From NCBI GenBank assembly GCA_963721345.1, contig CAVRIT010000001.1, positions 992,001-1,056,000 on the forward strand: 64,000 bases of DNA. The letters are read 5' to 3'. The stretch comes from JACDAN01 sp963721345. GTDB lineage: Bacteria > Actinomycetota > Thermoleophilia > Gaiellales > Gaiellaceae. This document shows positions 49,043 through 57,550 of this stretch, in pieces. The position numbers and the translations under genes are program-made. The notes below the pieces were generated by a model. The model saw only the letters and a list, made by a program, of their open reading frames with translations, made no database searches and had not been told where the DNA came from. How positions within the stretch are numbered: position 1 is the first letter of the stretch; the number at the start of each line of letters is the position of its first letter.

Positions 49043-51712
49043 ATGGCGGTCTTGCCGAACGCCATCGTCGAGGAGGACACTGCCGTCGACGTTATCTTGC
49101 GCGACGGCAGCACGCTTCGTCTTCGGCCGCCGAACCGGGACGACGCCGACGCTCTCGTTCACTTCTTCGCCGAGCTCTCCGACCAGAGCCTCTATCGGCG
49201 TTTTCACGGCCATCCGTCCGTCGACGCTGATCTCGTTGCACCAGACCTCGAGCCTGACTGGGTGGAGCGTGGCGCGCTGATCGGGGCCGTCGCCACCGAC
49301 GACGGTGAGCGCATCGTCACCCTCGCCAGCTACGTGCGTCTGCGCGACCGGGAGGTAGCCGAGGTCGCCTTCGCGGTCGCCGACGGCTACCAGGGACGCG
49401 GCATCGGCCCGCGTCTGCTCGAGCAACTCGCAGCGCGAGCCGCCAAGCAAGGGATAACCCAGTTCGTCGCCGAGGTCATCGCGGACAACGAGCCGATGCT
49501 GCGCGTGTTCTCCGAGGCCGGCTTCAGCCTGACGAGGACGCTCTCGGGCGGAGTCGTCGAAGTCACGTTCCCGATCGCGACGACCGCCGCCTACGCGGCA
49601 CGCGTTGCGGCGCGCGACCACACCGCTGTCGCCGCTTCACTCAGGCCATTCTTCGAGCCACGATCGGTGGCCGTCTTCGGTGCGTCGCCCCGGCGCGGCA
49701 CGATCGGGGGCGAGCTCTTCCGCAACATCCTCGCCGGCGATTTCAGCGGTGCCGCCTACCCGATCAACCGCAGCGGGGAATCGGTCGCGGGCGTTCGCGG
49801 CTACCGGTCGATCGACGACATCGCTGACGCGGTCGACCTGGCCGTCATCTGCGTTCCAGCGGCGGCCGCGCTCGAGGCGGCGGAGTCGGCGCTGCGGAAG
49901 GGGGTGCGCGCACTGATGGTGATTTCGGCCGGTTTTGCCGAGATCGGCCCAGAGGGGGCCGAGCGGCAACGTCAGCTGCTCGCCCTCGTCCGCGCTCACG
50001 GCGCGCGCCTGATCGGGCCGAACTGCCTCGGCATCGCATCCGCGTCGAGGCGCTTGAACGCGACGTTCGCGTCGCGCCAGGCGGCGGCCGGGAACATCGG
50101 GTTCTCGTCACAGAGCGGTGCGCTCGGCCTGGCGATGCTCGAAGCCGCCGAGTCACGCGGCCTCGGATTGTCCGCGTTCGTCTCGATCGGCAACAAAGCC
50201 GACGTCTCCTCGAACGACCTGCTCGAGTGGTGGGAGGACGATCCGCTGACCGAGGTCGTGTTGCTCTACGTCGAGTCGTTCGGCAACCCGCGCAAGTTCG
50301 CCGAGGTCGCGCGCCGCGTCGCGCGGAGCAAGCCGATCCTCGCCGTCAAGAGCGGGACAACGGCGAGCGGTGCTCGCGCCGCCAGCTCGCACACAGCGGC
50401 GCTGGCCGGCTCAGAGACAGCCGTCGATGCGCTGTTTCACCAGGCCGGGGTCATTCGGGCAAGCTCGCTCGAGGAGCTCGTCGACGTCGCCACGCTGCTG
50501 TCGACCCAGCCGACGCCGCGCGGCCGCGGTGTCGCGGTGCTGACGAATGCCGGAGGACTCGGGATCATGTGCGCGGACGCCTGCGAGGCGGCAGGCCTCG
50601 CGTTGCCGCCTCTCGCCGAGGAGACCCGTGAACGACTCCAGGCCCTTCTGCCGACCGAGGCGAGTCTCGCGAACCCAGTGGACATGCTCGGCTCTGCGAC
50701 GGCAGCTCTATACGAGACCGTGTTGCCGCTGATCCTCGAGGATCCTGGCGTCGACGCGGTGATCGTCCTGTTCGTGCCGGCGGTGAGCGCAACGGCGGAC
50801 GAGGTCGCGGGCGCTGTCGCCCTAGCAGGGGCAGGTGACAAACCGGTACTCGCTGTCGTCATGAGCTCCGAGGGGATCCCGGCCGCTTTGCGCGCCGCGC
50901 CGCATGCTGCGGCAGCCTTCGTCTACCCCGAGTCGGCGGCCCGCGCTCTGGGTCGCGCGGCCGAGCGAGCGGACTGGCTGCGCCGGCCGCTCGGCTCCGT
51001 GCCCGAGCTGGGCGTCGACCGCATCGCGGCCGCGGCTGTCATCGAGCGGGCACTGGCCGATCGAGACGATGTCTGGCTCGAGCCGGCCGACGTCCGCGCC
51101 CTCCTGCTTGCCTACGGGATCCCGCTCGTCGGCGAGGAGGTGGCGCACTCGACCGAGGATGCGATCGGAGCCGCCACCACCTTCGGCTACCCCGTCGTCG
51201 TGAAGACCGCCGCCGCCGGCGTCCACAAAAGCGAAGGCGGCGGCATCGCGCTCGACCTCTGCGACGCCGCAGCCGTCCGCGAGGCGGCCGACCGGATCGG
51301 CGCGCCGGTGATCGTCCAGCCGATGGTGAAAGGCGGCGCCGAGCTCCTGGCCGGCCTCGTCCAAGATCCCGTCTTCGGCCCACTGGTGGGCTTCGGCCCA
51401 GGCGGTGTCTTCGCCGAGCTGATCGGCGATGCCGCCTTCCGCATCGCTCCACTCACCGACGTGGACGCCGAGGAGCTGGTCACAACCGGAAAAGCCGGAA
51501 AGCTCGTCAAGGGCTTTCGCGGCGCACCGGCGGCCGACGTCGCTTCCCTCGTCGATCTGGTCTGCCGGCTGTCGCGCCTCGGCGAGGACCTGCCCGCCGT
51601 CGCCGAGCTCGACCTCAACCCGGTACTCGCTCTTCCGGATCGGTGTGTGGCAGTGGACGCGCGTGTTCGCGTGCACCGGCCCGAGAGCCGGTCGCGCCCA
51701 AAGAGCTGGTAG
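49043..51712 (+). CDS. GNAT acetyltransferase fused to ADP-forming acyl-CoA synthetase
   Basis: Residues 1-180 are a GNAT domain (LRDGSTLRLRPPNRDDADALVHFFAELSDQSLYRRFHGHP, VADGYQGRGIGPRLLEQL). Residues 195-600 are the CoA-binding and ligase parts of an ADP-forming acetate-CoA ligase (VAVFGASPRRGTIGGELFRNIL, GPNCLGIAS, FSSQSGALGLAMLEAAESRGLG, ASSHTAALAGSE). Residues 660-889 form the ATP-grasp domain (GYPVVVKTAAAGVHKSEGGGIALDL, GPGGVFAELIGD). The N-terminal GNAT order matches actinobacterial Pat-type protein lysine acetyltransferases, where the synthetase part may only bind CoA or acyl-CoA. It starts 3 bp after the copper oxidase stop. Confidence 0.9.
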   Translation: MAVLPNAIVEEDTAVDVILRDGSTLRLRPPNRDDADALVHFFAELSDQSLYRRFHGHPSVDADLVAPDLEPDWVERGALIGAVATDDGERIVTLASYVRLRDREVAEVAFAVADGYQGRGIGPRLLEQLAARAAKQGITQFVAEVIADNEPMLRVFSEAGFSLTRTLSGGVVEVTFPIATTAAYAARVAARDHTAVAASLRPFFEPRSVAVFGASPRRGTIGGELFRNILAGDFSGAAYPINRSGESVAGVRGYRSIDDIADAVDLAVICVPAAAALEAAESALRKGVRALMVISAGFAEIGPEGAERQRQLLALVRAHGARLIGPNCLGIASASRRLNATFASRQAAAGNIGFSSQSGALGLAMLEAAESRGLGLSAFVSIGNKADVSSNDLLEWWEDDPLTEVVLLYVESFGNPRKFAEVARRVARSKPILAVKSGTTASGARAASSHTAALAGSETAVDALFHQAGVIRASSLEELVDVATLLSTQPTPRGRGVAVLTNAGGLGIMCADACEAAGLALPPLAEETRERLQALLPTEASLANPVDMLGSATAALYETVLPLILEDPGVDAVIVLFVPAVSATADEVAGAVALAGAGDKPVLAVVMSSEGIPAALRAAPHAAAAFVYPESAARALGRAAERADWLRRPLGSVPELGVDRIAAAAVIERALADRDDVWLEPADVRALLLAYGIPLVGEEVAHSTEDAIGAATTFGYPVVVKTAAAGVHKSEGGGIALDLCDAAAVREAADRIGAPVIVQPMVKGGAELLAGLVQDPVFGPLVGFGPGGVFAELIGDAAFRIAPLTDVDAEELVTTGKAGKLVKGFRGAPAADVASLVDLVCRLSRLGEDLPAVAELDLNPVLALPDRCVAVDARVRVHRPESRSRPKSW

Positions 51713-52372
51713 TCAGTCGTCCAGGTCGATCTCGAGCAGCCCTTGCTCGAGTGCGTGGCGGACGAGCTCGGCGCGGGTGCTGAGTCGCAGCTTCTGCATG
51801 ATGTGAGCCCGGTGGGTCTCGGCGGTGCGCACCGAGATGAAAAGCATGTCGGAGATCTCCTGATTCGTGTGGCCAAGCGCGAGTAGGCGGAGCACGTCGC
51901 GCTCTCGGTCAGACAGGGGATCTTGTTCGGCGCGCTCCCGCTCTTCGGCCTCTGCCTCGACCATCCGTGCGCCGAGGGTGGGGTGAACGTAGCGGCCGCC
52001 ACCGGCCACCTCGCGCACGGCGGCAACGAGGTCGGTGTCGGCGGCCTCCTTGAGGATGTAGCCGGAGGCGCCGGCGGCGAAGGCTTGGCGGACGTAGTTC
52101 GGGTCGTCCTGCATCGAGAGGATCAAGACCTTCGCCTCTGGGGCGTCGTGGAGAACGTCGGGAGTCGCCTCGATGCCGCTCTTTCCCGGCATCACGACGT
52201 CCATCAGGATCACGTCCGGCTTCTGCGCACGCGTTTCGAACACGGCGTGCGTGGCATCGCCGGCTTCGCCGACGACCACGATCCCGGCCTCGGACTCGAG
52301 CACCTTGCGCAGCCCGCTTCTGACGATCGGATGGTCGTCGACGATCAGGACGCGGATTGTCGTGTCGCTCAT
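51713..52372 (-). CDS. NarL/FixJ-type response regulator
   Basis: A 219-residue two-domain regulator. The receiver holds Asp12/Asp13 (VLIVDDHPIVRSGL), the phospho-acceptor Asp58 in PDVILMDVVMPGKSG, and the Lys in GYILKEA. The LuxR-type helix-turn-helix is LSDRERDVLRLLALGHTNQEISDMLFISVRTAETHRAHIMQKLRL. It overlaps the histidine kinase by ATGA, so the two are translated together. The 3' end abuts the convergent acetyltransferase gene, 1 bp apart. Confidence 0.95.
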   Translation of the reverse strand: MSDTTIRVLIVDDHPIVRSGLRKVLESEAGIVVVGEAGDATHAVFETRAQKPDVILMDVVMPGKSGIEATPDVLHDAPEAKVLILSMQDDPNYVRQAFAAGASGYILKEAADTDLVAAVREVAGGGRYVHPTLGARMVEAEAEERERAEQDPLSDRERDVLRLLALGHTNQEISDMLFISVRTAETHRAHIMQKLRLSTRAELVRHALEQGLLEIDLDD

Positions 52373-54006
52373 GGCAGTGGCACCTCGGCGACGATCGTCG
52401 TCCCGGAGCCGGGTGTGGACTCGATTCTTAGCTTGCCGCCGAGCAGCGCCAGCCGTTCGCCCATGCCGAGGAGTCCAAGCCCTTCGCCACTGCGATCGTC
52501 ACGGGTGAAGCCGCGGCCGTCGTCTTCGATCAGCGCCGTGACCGCTCCGGCCTTGTGTCCCAGGACGATGCTGATGGTGCCCGCCTGAGCGTGCTTGACG
52601 ACGTTGGTTAGCGCCTCCTGGACGATGCGATAGAGGGCGGTTTCGACGTCGGCCGGCAGGCGCTCGCGGATCTGCGACTCGAGTTCGACGCGCATTCCGG
52701 TCTGCTCGGAGAAGGTGTCGCGTAGGCGTTCGAGCGCCGGTGTGAGCCCAAAGTCGTCGAGCGCCTTCGGTCGGAGCTCGATCGCCAACCGGCGCACGTC
52801 GTGCAGGGTTTGGACGACCTGCTCGCGGACGGCAAGCAGGGCCTCCGCGCGCTCGGCGTCGCCTTTCGCCTCGTCGACCGCCTTCAAGCCGAGCAGCACC
52901 GATGTCAGCTCCTGCCCGGTCTGGTCGTGGAGCTCGCGGGCAAGTCGGCGTCGTTCGAGCTCCTGTGCCGCGACCACCCGGCGGAGCGCGTCGCGCGCTA
53001 CGCGCGATGAAAGGTCGACGGCGACCGCGGCTCGCGTCGCGAAGGTCTCCGCGAGGCGGAGGTCGTTATCGTCGAAGCGCGGGTCGTCGCCCTCCTTGTC
53101 GTGGGCGACGATGACTCCGATCGGACGGGAGCCCGCGATCAGCGGGACGTAGAGGCCTGTACGCGCGTCGATCGGGCGGGTCGCATGCTGGTCGACCTCG
53201 GGGTCGTCCGAGAGCGCGTCCACGCGTTCGGCACTCCGGCGCTCGAGTACGCCGCCGCTCTTCGAGCCGGCTCGCTCGAGGCGAAGACCGAGGATCTCCT
53301 CGGCACCGACACCGTCAGCCGCTTCGATGCGCAACATCCCCTCGGAGGCGGGCAACGCGATTGTCACCACTCGCGCCCCGATCAGGCTGCGCAAGCGCCG
53401 GCAGATGAGCTGCAGGAGGCGCGGAAGGTCGAGCTCGCTGGCCAGCGCCGCGCCGACCTCATTGAGCGCCTCGAGCTGTGCCGACCAGTTCGTCGCGTCC
53501 TTGAGGAGCCGCGCGTTCTCGATCGCCACCGCTGCTTGGCTGGCCAGCGTTTCGACCAGCTCTTGATCCTCGGCTGTGAATGGGCCGCCGGCCTTCTCGG
53601 TCAGGTAGAGGTTGCCGTAAGCCTTTCCGCGTAGGAGGATCGGGACCCCGAGGAAGCCACGCATGGGCGGGTGGTCCGGCGGGAAGCCGACCGAGCGAGG
53701 GTCGTCGCCGATCGACTCCAAGCGCAGCGGCTCCGCGTTCTTGATCAGGACGCCGAGGATGCCGCGGCCGCGCGGCAGCTCACCGATGGCAGCGTGCTTC
53801 TCGGGGTCGATGCCAGTCGTCAGGAACCGCTCGAGCTCGGTTCCGGATCCGTCAATGACGCCGAGCGCCGCGTAGCGTGCCCCGGTGAGGTCGGCGGCCG
53901 TCTCGACCAGCTTCTGCAGCAGATCGTCTAGGGACAGCTCCGAGCCGAGCGCGATGCCGGCATCGATGAGGCCGCGGAGGCGCTCAGTCAGGGACGTCTC
54001 GACCAT
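52369..54006 (-). CDS. GAF-domain histidine kinase (NarL/DevS-like)
   Basis: A cytoplasmic 545-residue kinase with no membrane segment. GAF domain 1 covers about 20-170 (LTGARYAALGVIDGSGTELERFLTTGI, GFLGVPILLRGKAYGNLYLTEK). GAF domain 2 covers about 185-335 (IGARVVTIALPASEGMLRIEAADGVG). HisKA_3 has the phospho-His in RRLARELHDQTGQELTSVLLGLKAV, and the HATPase domain shows VVKHAQAGTISIVLGH and DDGRGFTRDD. DevS/DosS homologues bind haem or sense redox in GAF; whether it does so here is not visible. A TGATAAT box lies five bases before the ATG. Confidence 0.92.
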   Translation of the reverse strand: MVETSLTERLRGLIDAGIALGSELSLDDLLQKLVETAADLTGARYAALGVIDGSGTELERFLTTGIDPEKHAAIGELPRGRGILGVLIKNAEPLRLESIGDDPRSVGFPPDHPPMRGFLGVPILLRGKAYGNLYLTEKAGGPFTAEDQELVETLASQAAVAIENARLLKDATNWSAQLEALNEVGAALASELDLPRLLQLICRRLRSLIGARVVTIALPASEGMLRIEAADGVGAEEILGLRLERAGSKSGGVLERRSAERVDALSDDPEVDQHATRPIDARTGLYVPLIAGSRPIGVIVAHDKEGDDPRFDDNDLRLAETFATRAAVAVDLSSRVARDALRRVVAAQELERRRLARELHDQTGQELTSVLLGLKAVDEAKGDAERAEALLAVREQVVQTLHDVRRLAIELRPKALDDFGLTPALERLRDTFSEQTGMRVELESQIRERLPADVETALYRIVQEALTNVVKHAQAGTISIVLGHKAGAVTALIEDDGRGFTRDDRSGEGLGLLGMGERLALLGGKLRIESTPGSGTTIVAEVPLP

Positions 54007-54074
54007 GGGGGATTATCAGCGTCGACCGCACGCCGACGCGCCTTCCGCTGAGCATCTTGTGGCCCACGCATGGG

Positions 54075-54109
54075 CCGGAGGTCGCGGGTTCGAGTCCCGT
54101 CGCTCCCGT
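54075..54109 (+). repeat. tRNA-Asp 3'-end repeat, copy C (outer boundary of the island)
   Basis: Thirty-five bases identical to the tRNA-Asp core. The part for the anticodon loop and stem is replaced by GGCCCACGCATGGGCC, itself a palindrome, so it is not a functional tRNA. It is the farthest copy and may mark the distal end of the tRNA-Asp region. Confidence 0.75.
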
Positions 54110-54131
54110 TCCGAAGCCCTCGACCCCGCGG

Positions 54132-55025
54132 CTACGACGCCTGACCTAGCGCCTCGGACTCCGCTAGAGCAAGGAGCCGCTTCAACGCCTGCTGTTCGAT
54201 CTGGCGGATTCGCTCGCGCGTGACGTTGAATGTCGCGCTGAGTTCGTCGAGCGTCGAGGCTTGCTTGCCGTTGAAGCCGTAGCGGCCCTCCAGAATCTGG
54301 CGCTCGCGGGGAGAGAGCGTCGCAACGATACGTCCCAGTGCCTCGGCGCGCGACGTCAGCTCGGCAAGATCCTCTGGCAGAAGCTCGTCCTTGTTCGCGA
54401 CGAACTCGCCTAGCTCGGCGTCGCCTTCGCCGCCGTACCGCTGGTGGAGCGAGACTGGAATTTCGTCGCTCCGACGGAGCTGCTCGACCTCGTGCGCGGA
54501 GCAGTCGAGATCCTGGGCGATCTCGAGGGAGGTTGCATCCCGACCGAGCTCGCCATCCAGCTTCCGAGCAGATCTCGCGATCTCCGCCAGCTTCACACCG
54601 ATGTGGACCGGAATCCGGATCGTTCGACCCTTGTCGGCGATAGCGCGGGCGACGGCCTGACGGATCCACCAGGTTGCGTAGGTGGAGAACCTGAAGCCTC
54701 TGCGATGGTCGAACCGCTCCGTAGCCTTGATGAGACCGATGGAGCCCTCCTGGATGAGATCCAGGAACGGGAGACCCTGTTTGCGGTAGCGCTTGGCGAT
54801 CGAGACGACGAGCCGCATGTTTCCCTCGATCATCTGTCGCCGTGCGGCGCCGTCACCGCGCTCGATCCGTTTCGCGAGCTCGATCTCCTGCGCGGCGGTG
54901 AGCAGCGGCGCTTTGCGGACGTCCTTGAGGAAGAGCTGCAGGGAGGTCTCCGACATCCCGTCTTCGTCCAGCTGGGGTTCGCGCTCCTCGGTCACCTCAT
55001 CCCACGGTTCGGCCCGTACAGACAT
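54132..55025 (-). CDS. RpoD-family sigma factor (group 1/2-like)
   Basis: A 297-residue sigma-70 with no region 1.1. Region 1.2 is LQLFLKDVRKAPLLTAAQEIELAKRIERGD. Region 2 is MIEGNMRLVVSIAKRYRKQGLPFLDLIQEGSIGLIKATERFDHRRGFRFSTYATWWIRQAVARAIADKGRTIRIPVH, with the -10-recognition helix. Region 3 follows, and region 4 is LSPRERQILEGRYGFNGKQASTLDELSATFNVTRERIRQIEQQALKRL. GAGGAG lies five bases before the ATG. Region 2.4 (WWIRQA.. RTIRIP) is primary-type; its short N-terminus suggests an alternative (group 2) factor. It lies immediately outside copy C. Confidence 0.93.
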   Translation of the reverse strand: MSVRAEPWDEVTEEREPQLDEDGMSETSLQLFLKDVRKAPLLTAAQEIELAKRIERGDGAARRQMIEGNMRLVVSIAKRYRKQGLPFLDLIQEGSIGLIKATERFDHRRGFRFSTYATWWIRQAVARAIADKGRTIRIPVHIGVKLAEIARSARKLDGELGRDATSLEIAQDLDCSAHEVEQLRRSDEIPVSLHQRYGGEGDAELGEFVANKDELLPEDLAELTSRAEALGRIVATLSPRERQILEGRYGFNGKQASTLDELSATFNVTRERIRQIEQQALKRLLALAESEALGQAS

Positions 55026-55237
55026 CGATTCTCCTCGTGTTCGGCTGATCGGCCCGCGCGGACGAACTCGCCGAGCGGTCTGGGTGCGACGCCCAAAGGG
55101 CTTCGCGACAAAGAGGAGGAGGAGGAAAAGCGGTGCTCTCTACGAGCTCCGCGAAGGGCATCTTCTACCCGTTGCTACGCACCAACATAGCCCACTTCGC
55201 CGGCTCTCGCCGTTGGGGTCACCGCGGCGCTACTCCG

Positions 55238-56896
55238 TCAGCAGTAGGGCCCAGGGCAGCCGAGGATCCGCACCGTGCGCGCATCTCTCGGGATCCCGGC
55301 GATGACGAGCGCCACGCGGTGCCGACCGGCTTCGAGGATCGTGAACACGTAGCGACGCGTTCCTGACCGGAGGGTGAGGTCGAACACCGTGCCGCCGACC
55401 TGGACGCCCGCGCGCTGCGGCGGCCCGTCGTTTCGGATCCGGACTGCGAGCCGAGGAGCGCAGCGGAGGACCGCAGCTGGTGCACGTGCACGGCAGCGCT
55501 GCGGAGTTCCGCCCGGGTACAGAGGCACGGCCGAGAGCATCCGTGCATTGCCACGCGGTCGCGTATTGCCCCGGGTATCGCTCGCAAGGAACGGTCGGAG
55601 GACGGTGACGATCGGCCCCGCACCCTCCCGCGTCTCCCAGGCCGGAGCGACGCGTGCGGCGGCGTCGACGGCGATGCGCCCGAAACCGACCTGCCCGATC
55701 GGGCCGACCCGCCACGCGCGGCTCCAGCGCCCAGGGCCGGCGGCGTGGGTGAACACGTTCGAGCCGGTCATGACCGCGGCCGCGCCGCGTGGATCGATCG
55801 CTGCGTCGATCGTCGTTCCCATGCCCTCGCCGCGCACCGCGGTCGGCGTGCCCCAGACGCCGCCGGGAGGCCGATGGGCGGCGGTGGGGCCGCGGCCGTA
55901 CATGGTGGCGATCGTCGCCGCACCGCTCTCGGCGACGGCGATGTCGACCTGCCCCTGCGCGCCGGGCCTCGTCGAGGAGAGGTCGACGACCCGGATCTTG
56001 CGGCCGAGCTCGCCGCCGGCCTGGCCCTCGGCGCGAAACACGCCGGTGGAGGGCTCGTTTGCCGCCCAGGCGACGGTGATCGCGCCGCGGCCGTCGATGC
56101 CGACCGCCGGGCGATCGGCTACCTCGGACGCGAGCAGACCCACGCTCCATGGCCCGCCCGCGCGGCGAGACACCACGCGGGGCGCAAAGAGCGCGATCTC
56201 ACGGGGACCTACCTGGCGGATGTTCACGCTCCCGATCACCAGGTCGCCGCGCGCGTTGGCGGCGGCGCCGACGCGCGCAATATCGCCCCCGTCGAGGGTC
56301 GGCAGCACTTCCATGTCGTTGAGCGCCTGGCGCGCACCGGCGTCCTGCGTCCAAGCGCCGGCGCTCGAGCGGACGTTGACCACGAAATCCTCGGTCACGG
56401 CGTAAACGGTGCCCGCGCCGTCGACGGCGAGACCGGGCGGGTCGCGCTGGCGCAGGGTGCGCTGCGCGCTACGACTCCCCGGTGGGATCTCCGCCGCACC
56501 GAAGCGCGGCCCCGCCGCGGGGCGCACGGCGACCCGCAGCCGCCCGCCGTCGTCGTACCACGCGACGGCCGCGTCCCCGTTCGCGCCCACGGCGGCGGCG
56601 AGGTCGGTCGCGCCGCGGGGAGCGAGGGTCTGCGCGGGGACCCACGTCGTGCCGATGCGGACGGCGGCGCTGGCGCCGCATCGCCGGCCGGGGTCGGTCG
56701 CAGCGTTCCCGACGAACGCGACCACGGCGATCCGACCGTTCGCCGCCACGTCCGTGAGACGGCAGCCGTTACCCGATAACGCCCTGCTGCCCAGCGGAGT
56801 CGCGGCCTGGCTCGCGGCGGCCGACGCCACGACCAGCGCGGTCGCGGCAAGCGCGATGCCGAATCGGCGCCTCCTACGAGACGAGAACTGATTCAT
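55238..56896 (-). CDS. Secreted beta-propeller-like protein of unknown function
   Basis: An N-terminal signal peptide (MNQFSSRRRRRFGIALAATALVVASAAASQA) is followed by about 500 residues with repeated strand patterns such as DLAAAVGANGDAAVAWYDDGGRLRVAVR, RPAVGIDGRGAITVAWAANEPSTGVF and AIDPRGAAAVMTGSNVF. The 'xxDxxGxxxVxW' recurrence (spacing about 50-60) is like the blades of a propeller. The last 110 residues are a separate domain with paired Cys (CRARAPAAVLRC, ILGCPGPYC). No enzyme motif is visible. It ends 212 bp from the sigma gene, which is transcribed the same way. Confidence 0.8.
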   Translation of the reverse strand: MNQFSSRRRRRFGIALAATALVVASAAASQAATPLGSRALSGNGCRLTDVAANGRIAVVAFVGNAATDPGRRCGASAAVRIGTTWVPAQTLAPRGATDLAAAVGANGDAAVAWYDDGGRLRVAVRPAAGPRFGAAEIPPGSRSAQRTLRQRDPPGLAVDGAGTVYAVTEDFVVNVRSSAGAWTQDAGARQALNDMEVLPTLDGGDIARVGAAANARGDLVIGSVNIRQVGPREIALFAPRVVSRRAGGPWSVGLLASEVADRPAVGIDGRGAITVAWAANEPSTGVFRAEGQAGGELGRKIRVVDLSSTRPGAQGQVDIAVAESGAATIATMYGRGPTAAHRPPGGVWGTPTAVRGEGMGTTIDAAIDPRGAAAVMTGSNVFTHAAGPGRWSRAWRVGPIGQVGFGRIAVDAAARVAPAWETREGAGPIVTVLRPFLASDTRGNTRPRGNARMLSAVPLYPGGTPQRCRARAPAAVLRCAPRLAVRIRNDGPPQRAGVQVGGTVFDLTLRSGTRRYVFTILEAGRHRVALVIAGIPRDARTVRILGCPGPYC

Positions 56897-56920
56897 CCGG
56901 GAGGAGCGGTGCCTCGACCC

Positions 56921-57550
56921 CTAGCCGAGCAGCTGCTCGATGAACGCGGCGAGGTCGAGCAGTACGTCGACCTGCGCGCGGTCGCGGCCCGCGCCGCCCG
57001 AGAGGCGGTCGCGCTTGCCGTTGCGGGCGAGCAGGAAGTCGTTGCCGCTGTCGCCGAGAAGGACGTTGTCTGAACCGGAGCCTGCATCGAGGCGGTCCGC
57101 GCCCGGGCCGCCGAGGATGCGGTCCTTGTCGCCGCCGCCGAGCAGGCGGTCGTTGCCCTCGTGGCCGTCGAGCTTGTCGAGACCGGCTCCGCCGTCGAGA
57201 AGATCGATGCCGGTGCGTCCACGCATCGTGTCGTTTCCGGCACCACCGAGGATCCGGTCGTCGCCGAGCCCACCGTCGAGGCGGTCGTTGCCGGCTCCGC
57301 CGTCGATCGTGTCCGGACCCGGACTGCCGCGGGAGAGGTCGTTACCGGCGGCGCCGTACAGGCGGTCCTTGTCGAGCCCTCCGAAGAGGACGTCGTTGCC
57401 GCCCAGGCCGTAGAGCACGTCGTTCCCGGCCAAGCCGCAGATCACGTCGTCCTTCGCCGTGCCGCGCAGAACATCCGCACCTGGCGTGCCGACGATCGAG
57501 CACCGATAGCCGTCGACCTTGACGTCACGCGGAGGCGGAGGCGCGGTGGC
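56921..57550 (-). CDS. RTX repeat C-terminal domain of the giant secreted protein (after a frameshift)
   Basis: This frame reads PPPPRDVKVDGYRCSIVGTPGADVLRGTAKDDVICGLAGNDVLYGLGGNDVLFGGLDKDRLYGAAGNDLSRG and then about a dozen calcium-binding nonapeptides (GGAGNDRLDGGLGDDRILGGAGNDTMRG..) to LLDLAAFIEQLLG. The start CSIVGTPGADVLRG copies the opening of the RTX protein at 22486 (VGTPGPDVLRG). A one-base change in the upstream proline run (57535-57560) separates it from the main frame. Confidence 0.8.
   Translation of the reverse strand, partial: ATAPPPPRDVKVDGYRCSIVGTPGADVLRGTAKDDVICGLAGNDVLYGLGGNDVLFGGLDKDRLYGAAGNDLSRGSPGPDTIDGGAGNDRLDGGLGDDRILGGAGNDTMRGRTGIDLLDGGAGLDKLDGHEGNDRLLGGGDKDRILGGPGADRLDAGSGSDNVLLGDSGNDFLLARNGKRDRLSGGAGRDRAQVDVLLDLAAFIEQLLG

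Noticed and set aside
49637..51676. Long minus-strand open frames over the acetyltransferase-synthetase gene
   Set aside because: Antisense frames of a strongly conserved gene, with no domain match.
56921..57440. CRISPR-like or satellite repeat
   Set aside because: The repeats encode calcium-binding nonapeptides of RTX type.
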